Assembly: GCF_041435495.1 (NCBI RefSeq)
Contig: NZ_CP108644.1
Location: 744,001-808,000 of the forward strand
Source of the DNA: Streptomyces sp. NBC_01116
GTDB lineage: Bacteria; Actinomycetota; Actinomycetes; Streptomycetales; Streptomycetaceae
DNA: 64,000 nucleotides
Direction of reading: 5' to 3'
Shown: positions 8,393-16,821 of the stretch, one piece after another
Layout of the letters: each line of letters begins with the position of its first letter
Position numbering within the stretch: the first letter of the stretch is position 1
Translations under genes and position numbers: made by a program
The notes under the pieces: generated by a model
The model's database searches: none
What the model was told of the DNA's origin: nothing
Seen by the model: only the letters and a program-made list of their open reading frames with translations

Positions 8393-8547
8393 TAGTACTC
8401 CAGGATGGGAAGGCCGCCGGCCAGCGGCGGAACGGGTTTCGCCGGTCCGTCCGGGAGAGGTGGCGGAAGTGCGGGTGTCCACAGCCCGGCTCCCACCACC
8501 GCCTTCTCCCAGACTCCCTGGAGATACCCAACGATCCGCTCTTCCAT
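8392..8547 (-). CDS. Small hypothetical protein coupled to the NUDIX fusion gene
   Basis: A 51-codon open frame (start ATG 8547, ending ILEY) whose TAG stop overlaps the GTG start of the downstream NUDIX fusion by one base. The sequence is proline-rich at the C-terminus and matches no family I know. Upstream in the same frame, SEATIAMEERIVGYLQ continues without a clear start, so it may be the tail of a decayed gene. The rest of 8548-8784 holds nothing recognisable. Confidence 0.3.
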   Translation of the reverse strand: MEERIVGYLQGVWEKAVVGAGLWTPALPPPLPDGPAKPVPPLAGGLPILEY

Positions 8548-8784
8548 CGCGATCGTCGCCTCGCTGTACCTGCCCTCCCCGCCGGCCCTCCCCACCGGGC
8601 GGTCCCTGCCGACGGGTGACCGCATGGACGGTGGCGACGGTGACCTCGCCGGTCTCGCGGCCGGTGCGGCGGTGCTTCGACCGGACCGTATCGAAAGCCG
8701 ATCACGGCCCGTGCGGCCGAAGACCGCGGGAGTACACGGGCCTGGTCCGGAAGGGGCCGTCGCTCCGGCCCGTCCGCTGGACGC

Positions 8785-9174
8785 CTACGCCGCGTCCCGT
8801 GTCCGCGGCGCCGTCAGGACGGGTTCGGGGTAGACGTACTCCTCGATCCGGTCGATGAGACCGCCCTGGAACCGGAAGTAGACCACGGCGTGGACATCGC
8901 TGCGGGACCCGTCGTCGCCGGCCAGGCGGAGCACGTGCTGCTGGAGCACCTCGTCGGGATTGCGGAACCGCCGGATCACGTCATAGTTCAGCGAGCGGAC
9001 GTCCGCGGCGAAGGACCTCAGCCGGTCCAGGCTCTCCTCGATCGGCTGTTCGCCCTGGCCGTCGTTCTGCCGCACCGTGGCGGCCTCCGTGCACATCGCC
9101 CGGGCGGCGGTGAAGTCGAACGCCTCCAGACTCCGCAGAAACAGATTCACCCGGTCGTCGATGTCGTGTGCCAT
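8785..9174 (-). CDS. SnoaL-like / nuclear transport factor 2 family protein
   Basis: A 129-residue protein of the SnoaL-like NTF2 fold: an N-terminal helix pair (DRVNLFLRSLEAFDFTAARA), the mid strand region, and the C-terminal VVYFRFQGGLIDRIEEYVYPE sheet. The family contains small polyketide cyclases that catalyse intramolecular aldol closure, but also many non-catalytic or ester-handling members. The gene starts 59 bp after the end of the carboxylic acid reductase gene on the same strand, behind AAGGAA, so it may be co-transcribed with the cluster. A role in aldol cyclisation of the aldehyde product is plausible inference, not shown. The clean catalytic Asp/His pair of SnoaL cannot be assigned by eye. 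Confidence 0.7.
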   Translation of the reverse strand: MAHDIDDRVNLFLRSLEAFDFTAARAMCTEAATVRQNDGQGEQPIEESLDRLRSFAADVRSLNYDVIRRFRNPDEVLQQHVLRLAGDDGSRSDVHAVVYFRFQGGLIDRIEEYVYPEPVLTAPRTRDAA

Positions 9175-9233
9175 GGCGGTTTCCTTCCTGATCTGGTGAC
9201 GTACGACGTTGCCGGCATCCGGTGGGGACCCGG

Positions 9234-12200
9234 TCAGGGGCTGGAGAGGAGGCCGAGTGCGCGAAGGTCGGTGACGTACTTGCGGATGAGGTCCGGCGAC
9301 ACCCGGGGAATGTCCTGCTCGGGGCCGACCCTCGCCTCCCGGACGGCGGCGTGGAAGCGCCCGGCGGGGAGCAGTGACCCCGGGGCGCCTTCCCCGGGTT
9401 CCGCGTAGGCGCCGAGCAGCGGGAGCAGCGAGTGCCTCCGGTGGTTCTCGGGCAGGGCGCGGAGCGCCGCGGTGAAGCGGGTGATCCAGGCACCGTGGTC
9501 GTCGATCCGCCGGATCGGGTGGCCGGCCTCGATGAGCCAGTCGACGAAGGTGTCCAGGGAAACGCCGTCGTCGTGCGGGTTGAGGACGTTGAAGGTCCTG
9601 TGGCCCTCGGTGATCGGCGCGCCCAGCGCGACGATGGCCTCCGCCGTGAAGTCGACCGGCAGTCCGTCGTAGTGCGCACGGGCACCCGCCCGGTAGAACG
9701 AGCCGGGCGCGATGCCGGTGGCGACCAGGCTGAGCAGCAGGCGGGTGAGGACGTCGGGCACGTTGAGCTGCCCGGAGTACGCGCTGTGCGCCAGGACCAT
9801 GTCGGACCGGAAGACGGCGACCGGCACGCCGAAGCGCTCGTGCGCCTCCCGGAGCAGGACCTCACCGGCCCATTTGCTGGTCGCGTACCCGTCGGCGTAC
9901 CCCTGGCCGATGGTCCGTACCGGACTGGTGGCTCGGATGTCGGCGTTCTCGTCGGCGGTCTCGGCGGGGGTTCCGTGGCAGACGGCGACGGTCGAGACGT
10001 GGTTGACGGGCTTCAGTCGCGTGGTGAGCGCCAGCCGGATCACTTCGGCGGTGCCGACGACGTTGGGGCCGAACAGTTCGCCGTACGGCAGCAGGTGGTT
10101 GACCAGCGCGGCCGGGTGGACGATCAGGTCCACGGTGTGGGCCAGTTCCCGCCAGGTGTCCTCCGCCAGGCCCAGCCGCGGTTCGCCGATGTCCCCCGCG
10201 AGCACCTCCAGGGTCTTCCCGGCCGCCTTTCGGTAGCGCCGGAGCAGGGCCGCGTCGCCGCTGTCGAACGCCTGGTCCAGCCGCCTCGCCGCGGCGGTCG
10301 CGTCGCTGCCGCGGACGAGGCAGACCAGCCGTCCGCCCGAGGGCGCCAGCCGCTCCAGCCACTCCAGGCAGAGGAACCGGCCGAGGTAGCCGGTGGCCCC
10401 GGTCAGCAGGACCGTCCGTACGTCGTCGTCGGGGCGGGGCCGCGGCGGAGCGGCGGCGAGCGTGCGCGCGTCGAGGAACTTCTCCAGGGTGAGGTCCGCG
10501 GCGCGGACTTCGGTGCGGTGCGCGCCGTGCACGGAGGCGAACGTGGGACGCGGGGTCCCGGCCGGCCGGCGGGCCGCCCCGATGTACCGCGCCACCTCCG
10601 CCAGGTCGTTGGCCGGGCTGATGATCACGCCGACCGGGACGTCGACCTGGAAGACCTCCTTCATCAGTTCGGAGAACGACAGGGCGGAGAGGGAGTCCCC
10701 GCCCAGGTCGGTGAAGTGCGCGCCGGGACGGAGATCGGCGCTCGGGCTTCCCAGCAGTGCTTGGGCGGCCCGGGTGACCGTCTCCTCCACCGGCCCGTCC
10801 GCCCCGGTGCGCCGCAGTTCGCGCAGCCGGCGGTCCTGTCCGTCGGCGAGTTGGTCGTACAACTGCTCCAGAGCGGGCCCGTAGCGCTCCTTGAGGCGAG
10901 GGCGAAGCAGTTTGTGGCTCTCGGTGAAGAGGCCGTTCTCGGGGCTGAAGGGCTCGGTCTCGACGAGGATGCCGCGAGGGATCTCGTACGAGTTGAGCCC
11001 GGCCCTCCTGGCAACGCTCCGGAGGGAATCCATGAGCAGCGGCCCGAGCGCTCCGGTGTCCCCGCCGCATCCGGCCAGCGCGGCCGGGGTGGGCACCACC
11101 ACCGCGAGCAGGTAGGCGCGCTCGCTGTTGCCGTACAGGTAGAGGTGCTGGACGAGGGGGCTGCCGAGGAGAACGGTCTCCAGGCGGGACACGGCCACGA
11201 ACTCGCCCTGGGACAGCTTCAGGGTGTCCTTCGTACGGTCGACGTAGACCAGCCGATCGGGCCCGGTCTCGGCGAAGACGTCACCGGTGCGGTAGTAGCC
11301 GTCGGCGTCGAAGATCGTGGCGGTGAGGTCGGGGCGCCGGTAGTAGCCGGGGATGAGCGTGTGCGACTTCAGGAGCAGTTCGCCGCGCGGATACGGCAGA
11401 TCGGTGGCGTAGTAGCCCAGTTCGGGGACGTCCACCAGCTTGTAGTCGGTGATCGGAGGGCGCTGGACCACCGAGTCCAGCAGCACGCCGCCCGCCTCGG
11501 TGGAGCCGTAGCCGGTGTAGAGGTGGAAGCCGAGGACGGACTCGACGAACGCCGCGAGCTCGGCGGAGAGCGGGGCGGTGCCGACGAAGGCCTTGGCGAC
11601 CCGCCCGCCCAGGAACTGCTCCCGCAGCTCCTTCCTGACGGCGGCCCCGATGTCGCCCGGCTCGTCGGCCCGGCGGTCCAGCTCGCCGCGGTAGTGCTGG
11701 TGGAGCATGTCGCACAGGCGCGGGACCATGGTCAGCTCCGTGGGGCGGACCAGGGCGATGTCCTCGAACAGGGTGGACAGGTCGCCTGCGGCCGTGAAGT
11801 AGCCGGTGCCCCCCTTCACGAGCGAGCCCATCACCGCGTAGCGGCCCGCGAGATGGCTCTGCGGCAGGTAGAGGACGCTGATCGCGGGGGTGTCGGCCGC
11901 CCCGTAGCTGAAGCCGTACCACGCGGTGCCCAGGAGGCTCTGGGTGTACATGGCGCCCTTGGGCGCGCCGGTGCTGCCGGAGGTGTAGATCAGCAGGGAG
12001 AGCGGGTCCTCCCCCGGGGCCGCGGTGTACAGGGGCGGGGGCGGCAGGTCACGGCCCCGGTCGATCAGCTCGGACAGGGTGTCCACGGCGGCCGGGCTCC
12101 CGGCCCCGGCCAGGCGCTTTCGGGCCAGGGCCAGTGCCTCGCGCGGGCCCGCGGTCCCCGGGCGGTGGTCGAAGACGACGAGGCGGCGGATCGTGCTCGA

Positions 12201-12686
12201 CGCGATGACCACGTCGACGGCGGTGTCCAGCCGGTCGACGCTCGCGGCCAGCAGCGTCGGCGCGGACTCCTCGACGATCGGCGCCAGTTGCGAGAGCGGG
12301 GCGTTGGACTGCAGGGGCACGGGCACGGCCCCCACGTGGATGCAGGCCAGGTCGAGTGTGGCGTAGTCGGTGCTGGTGAAGCCGAGCGTGCAGATCCGGT
12401 CGCCGGGGCCCACGGGGTACTCCGGGTCGTGGTGCCACCGGGCGGCGAGCGCCCGGACGCGGGACCACAGTTCGCGGTAGCTGATGGTGTCGAACCGCGG
12501 GAGGAGGCACCCGGTCTCCGGGTCCCGGGCGCGTTCGCCGAGGGCCGGCCGGTCCCCGTGGCTCTCCAGGACGGACGCCATCACCTCGGCGAGCGCCCGG
12601 CCGGGTTCGACGGAGGCCAGGGCCTCGGCCAGCCCCTGGCCCGGATCGTGCGCCGGGGCGGTGGTGGCGTCCAGCGGTTCGGCCAT
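9234..12686 (-). CDS. Carboxylic acid reductase (A-PCP-R)
   Basis: A 1150-residue ATP- and NADPH-dependent carboxylic acid reductase, close to the usual length of this family (about 1170). Order: adenylation domain (residues about 30-600, with [12 protein letters not shown] near 234 and [12 protein letters not shown]), phosphopantetheine carrier site [12 protein letters not shown] with Ser665, and a thioester reductase domain ([10 protein letters not shown] near 760; catalytic YATSK near 931). It activates a free acid as acyl-AMP, loads it on the carrier and releases an aldehyde. In this cluster it would reduce the acid freed by the polyketide synthase thioesterase, giving the aldehyde needed for ring-closing aldol. 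ATG 12686 has GGAGG 7 bp upstream. By gene order it corresponds to chxJ as I remember it. A repeat element lies just upstream, separating it from the P450 gene. Confidence 0.93.
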   Translation of the reverse strand: MAEPLDATTAPAHDPGQGLAEALASVEPGRALAEVMASVLESHGDRPALGERARDPETGCLLPRFDTISYRELWSRVRALAARWHHDPEYPVGPGDRICTLGFTSTDYATLDLACIHVGAVPVPLQSNAPLSQLAPIVEESAPTLLAASVDRLDTAVDVVIASSTIRRLVVFDHRPGTAGPREALALARKRLAGAGSPAAVDTLSELIDRGRDLPPPPLYTAAPGEDPLSLLIYTSGSTGAPKGAMYTQSLLGTAWYGFSYGAADTPAISVLYLPQSHLAGRYAVMGSLVKGGTGYFTAAGDLSTLFEDIALVRPTELTMVPRLCDMLHQHYRGELDRRADEPGDIGAAVRKELREQFLGGRVAKAFVGTAPLSAELAAFVESVLGFHLYTGYGSTEAGGVLLDSVVQRPPITDYKLVDVPELGYYATDLPYPRGELLLKSHTLIPGYYRRPDLTATIFDADGYYRTGDVFAETGPDRLVYVDRTKDTLKLSQGEFVAVSRLETVLLGSPLVQHLYLYGNSERAYLLAVVVPTPAALAGCGGDTGALGPLLMDSLRSVARRAGLNSYEIPRGILVETEPFSPENGLFTESHKLLRPRLKERYGPALEQLYDQLADGQDRRLRELRRTGADGPVEETVTRAAQALLGSPSADLRPGAHFTDLGGDSLSALSFSELMKEVFQVDVPVGVIISPANDLAEVARYIGAARRPAGTPRPTFASVHGAHRTEVRAADLTLEKFLDARTLAAAPPRPRPDDDVRTVLLTGATGYLGRFLCLEWLERLAPSGGRLVCLVRGSDATAAARRLDQAFDSGDAALLRRYRKAAGKTLEVLAGDIGEPRLGLAEDTWRELAHTVDLIVHPAALVNHLLPYGELFGPNVVGTAEVIRLALTTRLKPVNHVSTVAVCHGTPAETADENADIRATSPVRTIGQGYADGYATSKWAGEVLLREAHERFGVPVAVFRSDMVLAHSAYSGQLNVPDVLTRLLLSLVATGIAPGSFYRAGARAHYDGLPVDFTAEAIVALGAPITEGHRTFNVLNPHDDGVSLDTFVDWLIEAGHPIRRIDDHGAWITRFTAALRALPENHRRHSLLPLLGAYAEPGEGAPGSLLPAGRFHAAVREARVGPEQDIPRVSPDLIRKYVTDLRALGLLSSP

Positions 12687-12758
12687 GGTGGATCCTCCGG
12701 TGGCGGTTCCGTGGTGGGGGCGGTGCGGGGTGAGCGGGGCGGTTCTCGTGCGCGGCCG

Positions 12759-12782
12759 CCGGGAATTGCGGGACAGCCCTTA
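12759..12782. repeat. Solo arm of a Streptomyces inverted-repeat element (family of element C)
   Basis: The stretch reads CCGGGAATTGCGGGACAG followed by CCCTTA. It matches the arms of the element at 45448-45613 (16 of 18 positions against the reverse complement of its left arm, and the last 14 bases identical to its right arm). No partner arm is found nearby, so this is a single end. It abuts element B directly. Confidence 0.6.
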
Positions 12783-12957
12783 GGTCCTGTCGTCGAACTG
12801 CCGTCGTCGCCCGGAGGGCGGCCCTGCGGGGTCAGGTGCGTGCTCGGTGTGCCGGGTGCGGGTCCTCGTACGGGGGACGTACTCGGGCCTGTGCCCGGTG
12901 CGGCGGGAGCGCGTGCACGGCGCCGCGGGGCAGGCGGCAGTTCGACGACAGGGCCTG
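12782..12957. repeat. Inverted-repeat element B with an inserted segment
   Basis: The outer arms AGGTCC-TGTCGTCGAACTGCCG (12782-12803) and the near-complement ending at 12956 flank the same 33-bp core as element A (here in opposite orientation), followed by about 100 bp absent from A (12837-12934). The copy at 3666-3739 differs at one position over about 55 bp. The element lies between the P450 and the carboxylic acid reductase genes, where it may end or attenuate transcription from the short-chain reductase/P450 side. Confidence 0.75.
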
Positions 12958-12971
12958 GGGGGCCGCGGACG

Positions 12972-14165
12972 TCACCAGCGGACCGGCAGCGCGGCCACGC
13001 CTCGGATGAGGCGTTCGGTCCGCCACGCGAGCCGGTCCGCTGGGACGGCGAGGCGCAGACCGGGCAGGCGGGTGACGAGGGTTTCGAGGACGACGCGCAG
13101 TTCGACCCTGGCCAGTTGCGCGCCGAGGCAGTGGTGGATGCCGTACCCGAAGGTGACGTGCGGGATCTGCTCGCGGTGGAAGTCGATCTCCTCGGGGCGG
13201 TCGAACACCTCGGGGTCGCGGTTGGCCATCCCGAGTTCGGCCACCACCGCGTCCCCCGCACGGATGAGCTGCCCGCCCAGTTCGAGGTCCTCGGTGGCGA
13301 CGCGGGTGAAGCCGGCGGTGGCGCTGATCGGGATGAACCGGGAGAGTTCCTCGACCGCTAGAGGGATGAGCGAGGGATCGGCGACGAGTTGTCGCCAGAG
13401 GGCGGGCCGGGTCAGCAAGGTGTAGACGAAGTTGCCGATCTGGTTGGCGGTGGCCTCCTGGCCGGCGGAGAGCAGGCTGATTCCCAGGCTGACCAGCTCC
13501 TCCTCGCTGAGCGGATCCTTCCCGCTGTCGGCGGCCAGCTCGCCCAGGAGGTCGTCGGTGGGCTCGGCGCGGCGCCGGCCGATCAGCTCCGCGAGGTAGT
13601 CCCCGAGCAGTCCGCGGGAGTGTGCGGACCGCTCGGGGTCGTCCAGGATCAGCAGGCCGTCCACCCACTCGGTGAACCGGTCCTGGTCGGCGGACGGCAC
13701 GCCGAGCAGCTCGCAGATCACCGTGATCGGCAGCGGCCACGTGAGGACCGCCGCCAGGTCGGTGGGGGTGCCCCGTTCCGTCATGGTGTCGACCAGACCG
13801 TTCACGATCTCCTCGATGCGCGGGCGGAGCGCGTCGATGCTGCGTACGGTGAACGCCCGCATCACCCGGCGGCGCAGCCGGCTGTGGTCCGGCGGGTCCA
13901 TGCCCATGATGGAGGTCGACGGCGGGGCGACGGCCACGGTGCGGGGCACATGGTCGCCCGCGGCGGCGGCGCGGCTGAAGCGGGGATCCGAGAGGACCGT
14001 CCTGACGTCGGCGTACCGGGTGACGAGCCAGCCGTCGCCCCCGAAGGGCAGGCGCACCCGGAGAACGGGGTGTTCGCCGCAGACCTCGACCAGCGTGGGG
14101 TCCAGGTCGAGCCGGTCCACCGGACCGAACGGGTAGGCCCGTATCTCGTGTCCTGCGGCGGTCAT
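12972..14165 (-). CDS. Cytochrome P450
   Basis: A 397-residue soluble bacterial P450. The heme-ligand motif FGYGIHHCLGAQLAR contains Cys346. The I-helix is SAGQEATANQ (AGxEx-T present, with Gln where His or Asp is common). The ExxR region and the PERF-like FDRPEEIDFHR segment are present. It resembles the CYP105/CYP107 group of antibiotic-cluster P450s and needs an external ferredoxin and reductase, which are not in the window. It lies 94 bp after the short-chain reductase gene on the same strand. Its step in a cycloheximide-type pathway is unclear: oxidation at the carbinol carbon or ring hydroxylation are both possible. By order it corresponds to chxI. Confidence 0.92.
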   Translation of the reverse strand: MTAAGHEIRAYPFGPVDRLDLDPTLVEVCGEHPVLRVRLPFGGDGWLVTRYADVRTVLSDPRFSRAAAAGDHVPRTVAVAPPSTSIMGMDPPDHSRLRRRVMRAFTVRSIDALRPRIEEIVNGLVDTMTERGTPTDLAAVLTWPLPITVICELLGVPSADQDRFTEWVDGLLILDDPERSAHSRGLLGDYLAELIGRRRAEPTDDLLGELAADSGKDPLSEEELVSLGISLLSAGQEATANQIGNFVYTLLTRPALWRQLVADPSLIPLAVEELSRFIPISATAGFTRVATEDLELGGQLIRAGDAVVAELGMANRDPEVFDRPEEIDFHREQIPHVTFGYGIHHCLGAQLARVELRVVLETLVTRLPGLRLAVPADRLAWRTERLIRGVAALPVRW

Positions 14166-14259
14166 CTTGTCCGTCCTTTCCGGGCTGCCGAGCGTTCGGC
14201 CGCGGGTGTTCGGTGGGGTGCCGTCAGGTGCCGGGGGCTTCGCGCGCCGGTGCCGGGGC

Positions 14260-15048
14260 TCAGCACAGGCTCGCGGTCTTCCCGCCGTCGATGACGACGT
14301 TGCTCCCGGTGATCCAGGACGCGCGGGGAGAGACCAGGAAGCTCACGGCGTCGGCGATGTCCTGGGGCTCGCCGAGCCGTCCGAGCGGGATCTCGGCGGC
14401 CCATTGTCCGGTGAGGTCGTCGAGGTCTCCGCCGTTCAGTTCGACGATCCGGGTGCGGGCGGTCTCCGACGCCGGTGTCTCGACGTTGCCCAGGCAGACG
14501 GAGAGGACCCGGATGCCGTCGGGCGCCAGCTCGGCGGAGAGGCCCTTGCTGTACGTCTCCAGCGCGGACTTGGCGGCGGCGTAGTGCAGGAGGTTCGGGT
14601 AGGCCGCGACGGTCGCGATCGACGACACGTGGACGATGGCGCCGCCGCTCGCGCGCATCGCGGGCACGAGGGCCGCGTTGAGCCGGACGGCGGCGAGGAA
14701 GTTGATGTCCATCGTGTACTGCCAGTCGTTCTCCAGCTCCAGCACGCTCTGGAACGAGCGGCAGCCGCCGGCGTTGTTGACGACGATGTCCACGCCGCCC
14801 AGCAGTTCCAGCGCGGTGTCGGCGAAGTCCCGTACGCCGTCGGGGGTGCTGAGGTCGGCCGTGACGAACGCGGCGCCGGGCGGTGTGTGCGGGGTCTTGC
14901 CGCGGGCCGATGTGACGACGGTCGCGCCGGCGTCAAGCAGGTTGCGCGCGATGGCGGCGCCGATCCCGCGGCTGCCGCCGGTGACGACCGCCCGTCGGCC
15001 CGCCAGCTCACCGGACGATGTGGAGGTGCTGCCGCTCTCCGCCGCCAT
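14260..15048 (-). CDS. SDR family oxidoreductase (candidate cluster ketoreductase)
   Basis: A 262-residue classical short-chain dehydrogenase/reductase. Visible are the cofactor motif TGGSRGIG (about residues 23-30), NNAGG, the catalytic triad Ser143, Tyr156 and Lys160 (HVSSIATVAAYPNLLHYAAAK region), and the C-terminal ITGSNVVIDGG. It uses NAD(P)H to reduce a carbonyl. In this cluster it could reduce the C7 ketone of an actiphenol-like intermediate or the ring ketone system together with the ene-reductase. It is divergent from the ene-reductase gene. The start at 15048 has GTGGAG just upstream. By order it corresponds to chxH. Confidence 0.9.
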   Translation of the reverse strand: MAAESGSTSTSSGELAGRRAVVTGGSRGIGAAIARNLLDAGATVVTSARGKTPHTPPGAAFVTADLSTPDGVRDFADTALELLGGVDIVVNNAGGCRSFQSVLELENDWQYTMDINFLAAVRLNAALVPAMRASGGAIVHVSSIATVAAYPNLLHYAAAKSALETYSKGLSAELAPDGIRVLSVCLGNVETPASETARTRIVELNGGDLDDLTGQWAAEIPLGRLGEPQDIADAVSFLVSPRASWITGSNVVIDGGKTASLC

Positions 15049-15361
15049 GGGGCTCCACCACTTTCCGTTACGTGCCGTCATACGACCGAAAGGGACCGGG
15101 TATTGCGATTCGCTGCCACGGTGACGCTGTTCCGCTGGCCCAAATATCCATGCTCCGACCGGCGCGGTCAAATTCATTGTGTCAATGCAATGGATCGCTT
15201 TCCGCGATTCAGCGGCACTGTGGTCAACGACGCCGATGTTCGTGCACAATCGTCGGACGAGCGGGCATTCCCCGCGTCGCCCAAGAATTCCCCATCGAAT
15301 AGGTGACCAGCAAACGTGCGGGAAGCCCGTTCCGACGGCTCCCGCGGCTCGGGAGGACATC
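15049..15361. promoter_or_regulatory. Divergent promoter region between short-chain reductase and ene-reductase genes
   Basis: 313 bp, clearly more AT-rich than its surroundings. It contains two small palindromes: GCGATTCGC at 15105-15113 and CATTG-TGT-CAATG at 15175-15187. Either could be an operator for the cluster LysR or SARP regulator. I see no coding sequence. The ene-reductase ribosome site is GGGAGG at about 15350. Confidence 0.45.
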
Positions 15362-16456
15362 ATGGCCAGTCTGGACGAACCGTTCACCGTGGGCGGGCTC
15401 ACGCTTCCCAACCGGATCGTGATGGCCCCGATGACGAGAACGGCGTCTCCCGGCGGCGTGCCCGGTCCGGACGTGGCGGAGTACTACGCGCGGCGGGCGG
15501 CCCACCGCGTCGGGCTGATCATCACCGAGGGCACCTACATCGGCCATCCCGCCGCCCCCGCGTACGACGGCGTGCCCGATTTCCACGGCGAGCAGGCCTT
15601 AGCCGGCTGGGCCCACGTGGTGCGCCGGGTCCACGAGGAGGGCGGCCGGATCATTCCGCAGCTGTGGCACACGGGGGCGGCGCGCACCGCTACCGATCCG
15701 CCCGCCGAGGGCCCGTCCGGGATCGGGCTGGACGGCGCCCCGGCGGGACGGGCCATGGCGCGGAAGGACATCGACGCCGCGGTGGAGGCGTTCGCGGCGG
15801 CCGCCGCGCACGCCGCGCGGCTGGGGTTCGACGGGGTCGAACTGCACGGCGCGCACGGCTATCTGATCGATGACTTCCTGTGGACCGGGACCAACCGGCG
15901 CACCGACCGCTACGGCGGCGACCCGGCATCCCGGGCCCGATTCGGCGCCGAGGTCGTGCGGGCGGTCCGCGCGGCCGTCGGCCCCCGGTTCCCCGTCTTC
16001 TTCCGCTTCTCCCAGTGGAAGCTCGGCGAGTACGGGGCCCGCACCGCGTCGAGCCCGGACGAGCTGCGCCTGCTGCTGGAGCCCCTGGCCACGGCCGGGG
16101 TCGACGTGTTCCACGCCTCGACCCGGCGCTACTGGCTGCCGGAGTTCGAGGACAGCGACAGCACGCTCAACCTGGCCGGCTGGATACGCAGGCTCACCGG
16201 CAGGCCCACCGTGGCGGTCGGTTCGGTCGGGATGGACCAGCAGTACGGCGAGGGCGACTTCGCCCAGGGCTTCACGGGACCGTCCGGCGTGACGGGCATC
16301 GACGAGCTGGTGGCCCGCCTGGAGCGCGACGAGTTCGACCTGGTCGCCGTGGGCCGGTCGTTGCTGGCCAACCCGGACTGGGCGGCGCTGGCTCTCCGGG
16401 GTGAGCTGGACCGGGCCGTCCCCTACGACCCGTCCGTCCTGCGGACCCTGGCCTGA
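15362..16456 (+). CDS. chxG: Old Yellow Enzyme family ene-reductase (NADH:flavin oxidoreductase)
   Basis: A 364-residue FMN-dependent TIM-barrel protein. Family features: LPNRIVMAPMTR at the N-terminus, QLWHTG, the substrate-binding histidine pair His162/His165 in VELHGAHGYL, RYGGD with Tyr184, and the phosphate-binding AVGSVG and VGRSLLANPDW. Such enzymes reduce activated C=C bonds. In the cycloheximide pathway, as reported for the AT-less chx cluster, actiphenol is proposed as an intermediate and its phenol must be reduced to a cyclohexanone; an ene-reductase is the natural candidate. Leu80 is a TTA codon (15599-15601), rare in Streptomyces and dependent on the bldA tRNA. A 12-bp terminator hairpin follows. 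The symbol is from memory of the published cluster. Confidence 0.9.
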   Translation: MASLDEPFTVGGLTLPNRIVMAPMTRTASPGGVPGPDVAEYYARRAAHRVGLIITEGTYIGHPAAPAYDGVPDFHGEQALAGWAHVVRRVHEEGGRIIPQLWHTGAARTATDPPAEGPSGIGLDGAPAGRAMARKDIDAAVEAFAAAAAHAARLGFDGVELHGAHGYLIDDFLWTGTNRRTDRYGGDPASRARFGAEVVRAVRAAVGPRFPVFFRFSQWKLGEYGARTASSPDELRLLLEPLATAGVDVFHASTRRYWLPEFEDSDSTLNLAGWIRRLTGRPTVAVGSVGMDQQYGEGDFAQGFTGPSGVTGIDELVARLERDEFDLVAVGRSLLANPDWAALALRGELDRAVPYDPSVLRTLA

Positions 16457-16472
16457 GGGGCGGTGGCGCCGA

Positions 16473-16505
16473 GGGTCCCGGTGGAGAACCGCGCCACCGG
16501 GACCC
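16473..16505 (+). terminator. Hairpin terminator after the ene-reductase gene
   Basis: A perfect 12-bp stem, GGGTCCCGGTGG (16473-16484) and CCACCGGGACCC (16494-16505), with a 9-nt loop, 16 bp past the stop codon and in front of the convergent LysR gene. Confidence 0.75.
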
Positions 16506-16707
16506 GGGCTCCGGGCTCCGGGCTCAGCGGAAGAAGGGGGAGGGAGGGAGCGGTATCCGTGCCCCTACCCGTCCGTGCCCGTCATTTCCCCGGGGCACAT
16601 TCCCGATGACCGCATCCGGGATATCCGCCGCGCCCGGCGCGGCGGGCTGATCGCAGAAATGCGCGTCGCACGCGAGAACGGCCGAAACCCCAGGTATTCC
16701 GATCGGC

Positions 16708-16774
16708 CCGGGTTTCCTGGGTTCTCCGAGTTTCCGGGGTTTCCCGGGGTTTCCGGATTTACAGGGTTTCCTGG
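16708..16774. repeat. Degenerate 9-bp tandem repeat between convergent genes
   Basis: GGTTTCCNG-like units repeat about seven times, with T-rich composition unlike the surroundings. On the plus strand it could encode PGFPGFSEF-type repeats, but there is no ribosome site or independent start. The rest of 16506-16821 has no gene that I can support. Confidence 0.5.
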
Positions 16775-16821
16775 ATGAGGATGCCGGTGACGGCCGGGAA
16801 GTGTGCCCTTCGCCTATCGGT

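Noticed and set aside
9234..12686. Non-ribosomal peptide synthetase module
   Set aside because: A-PCP-R order, total length and lack of a condensation domain match carboxylic acid reductases.
9432..13361. 1309-codon open frame opposite the carboxylic acid reductase and P450 genes
   Set aside because: It is the antisense shadow of two well-supported genes, low in hydrophobic residues and without domains.
16708..16774. CRISPR-like array
   Set aside because: Units are 9 bp, degenerate and without spacers.
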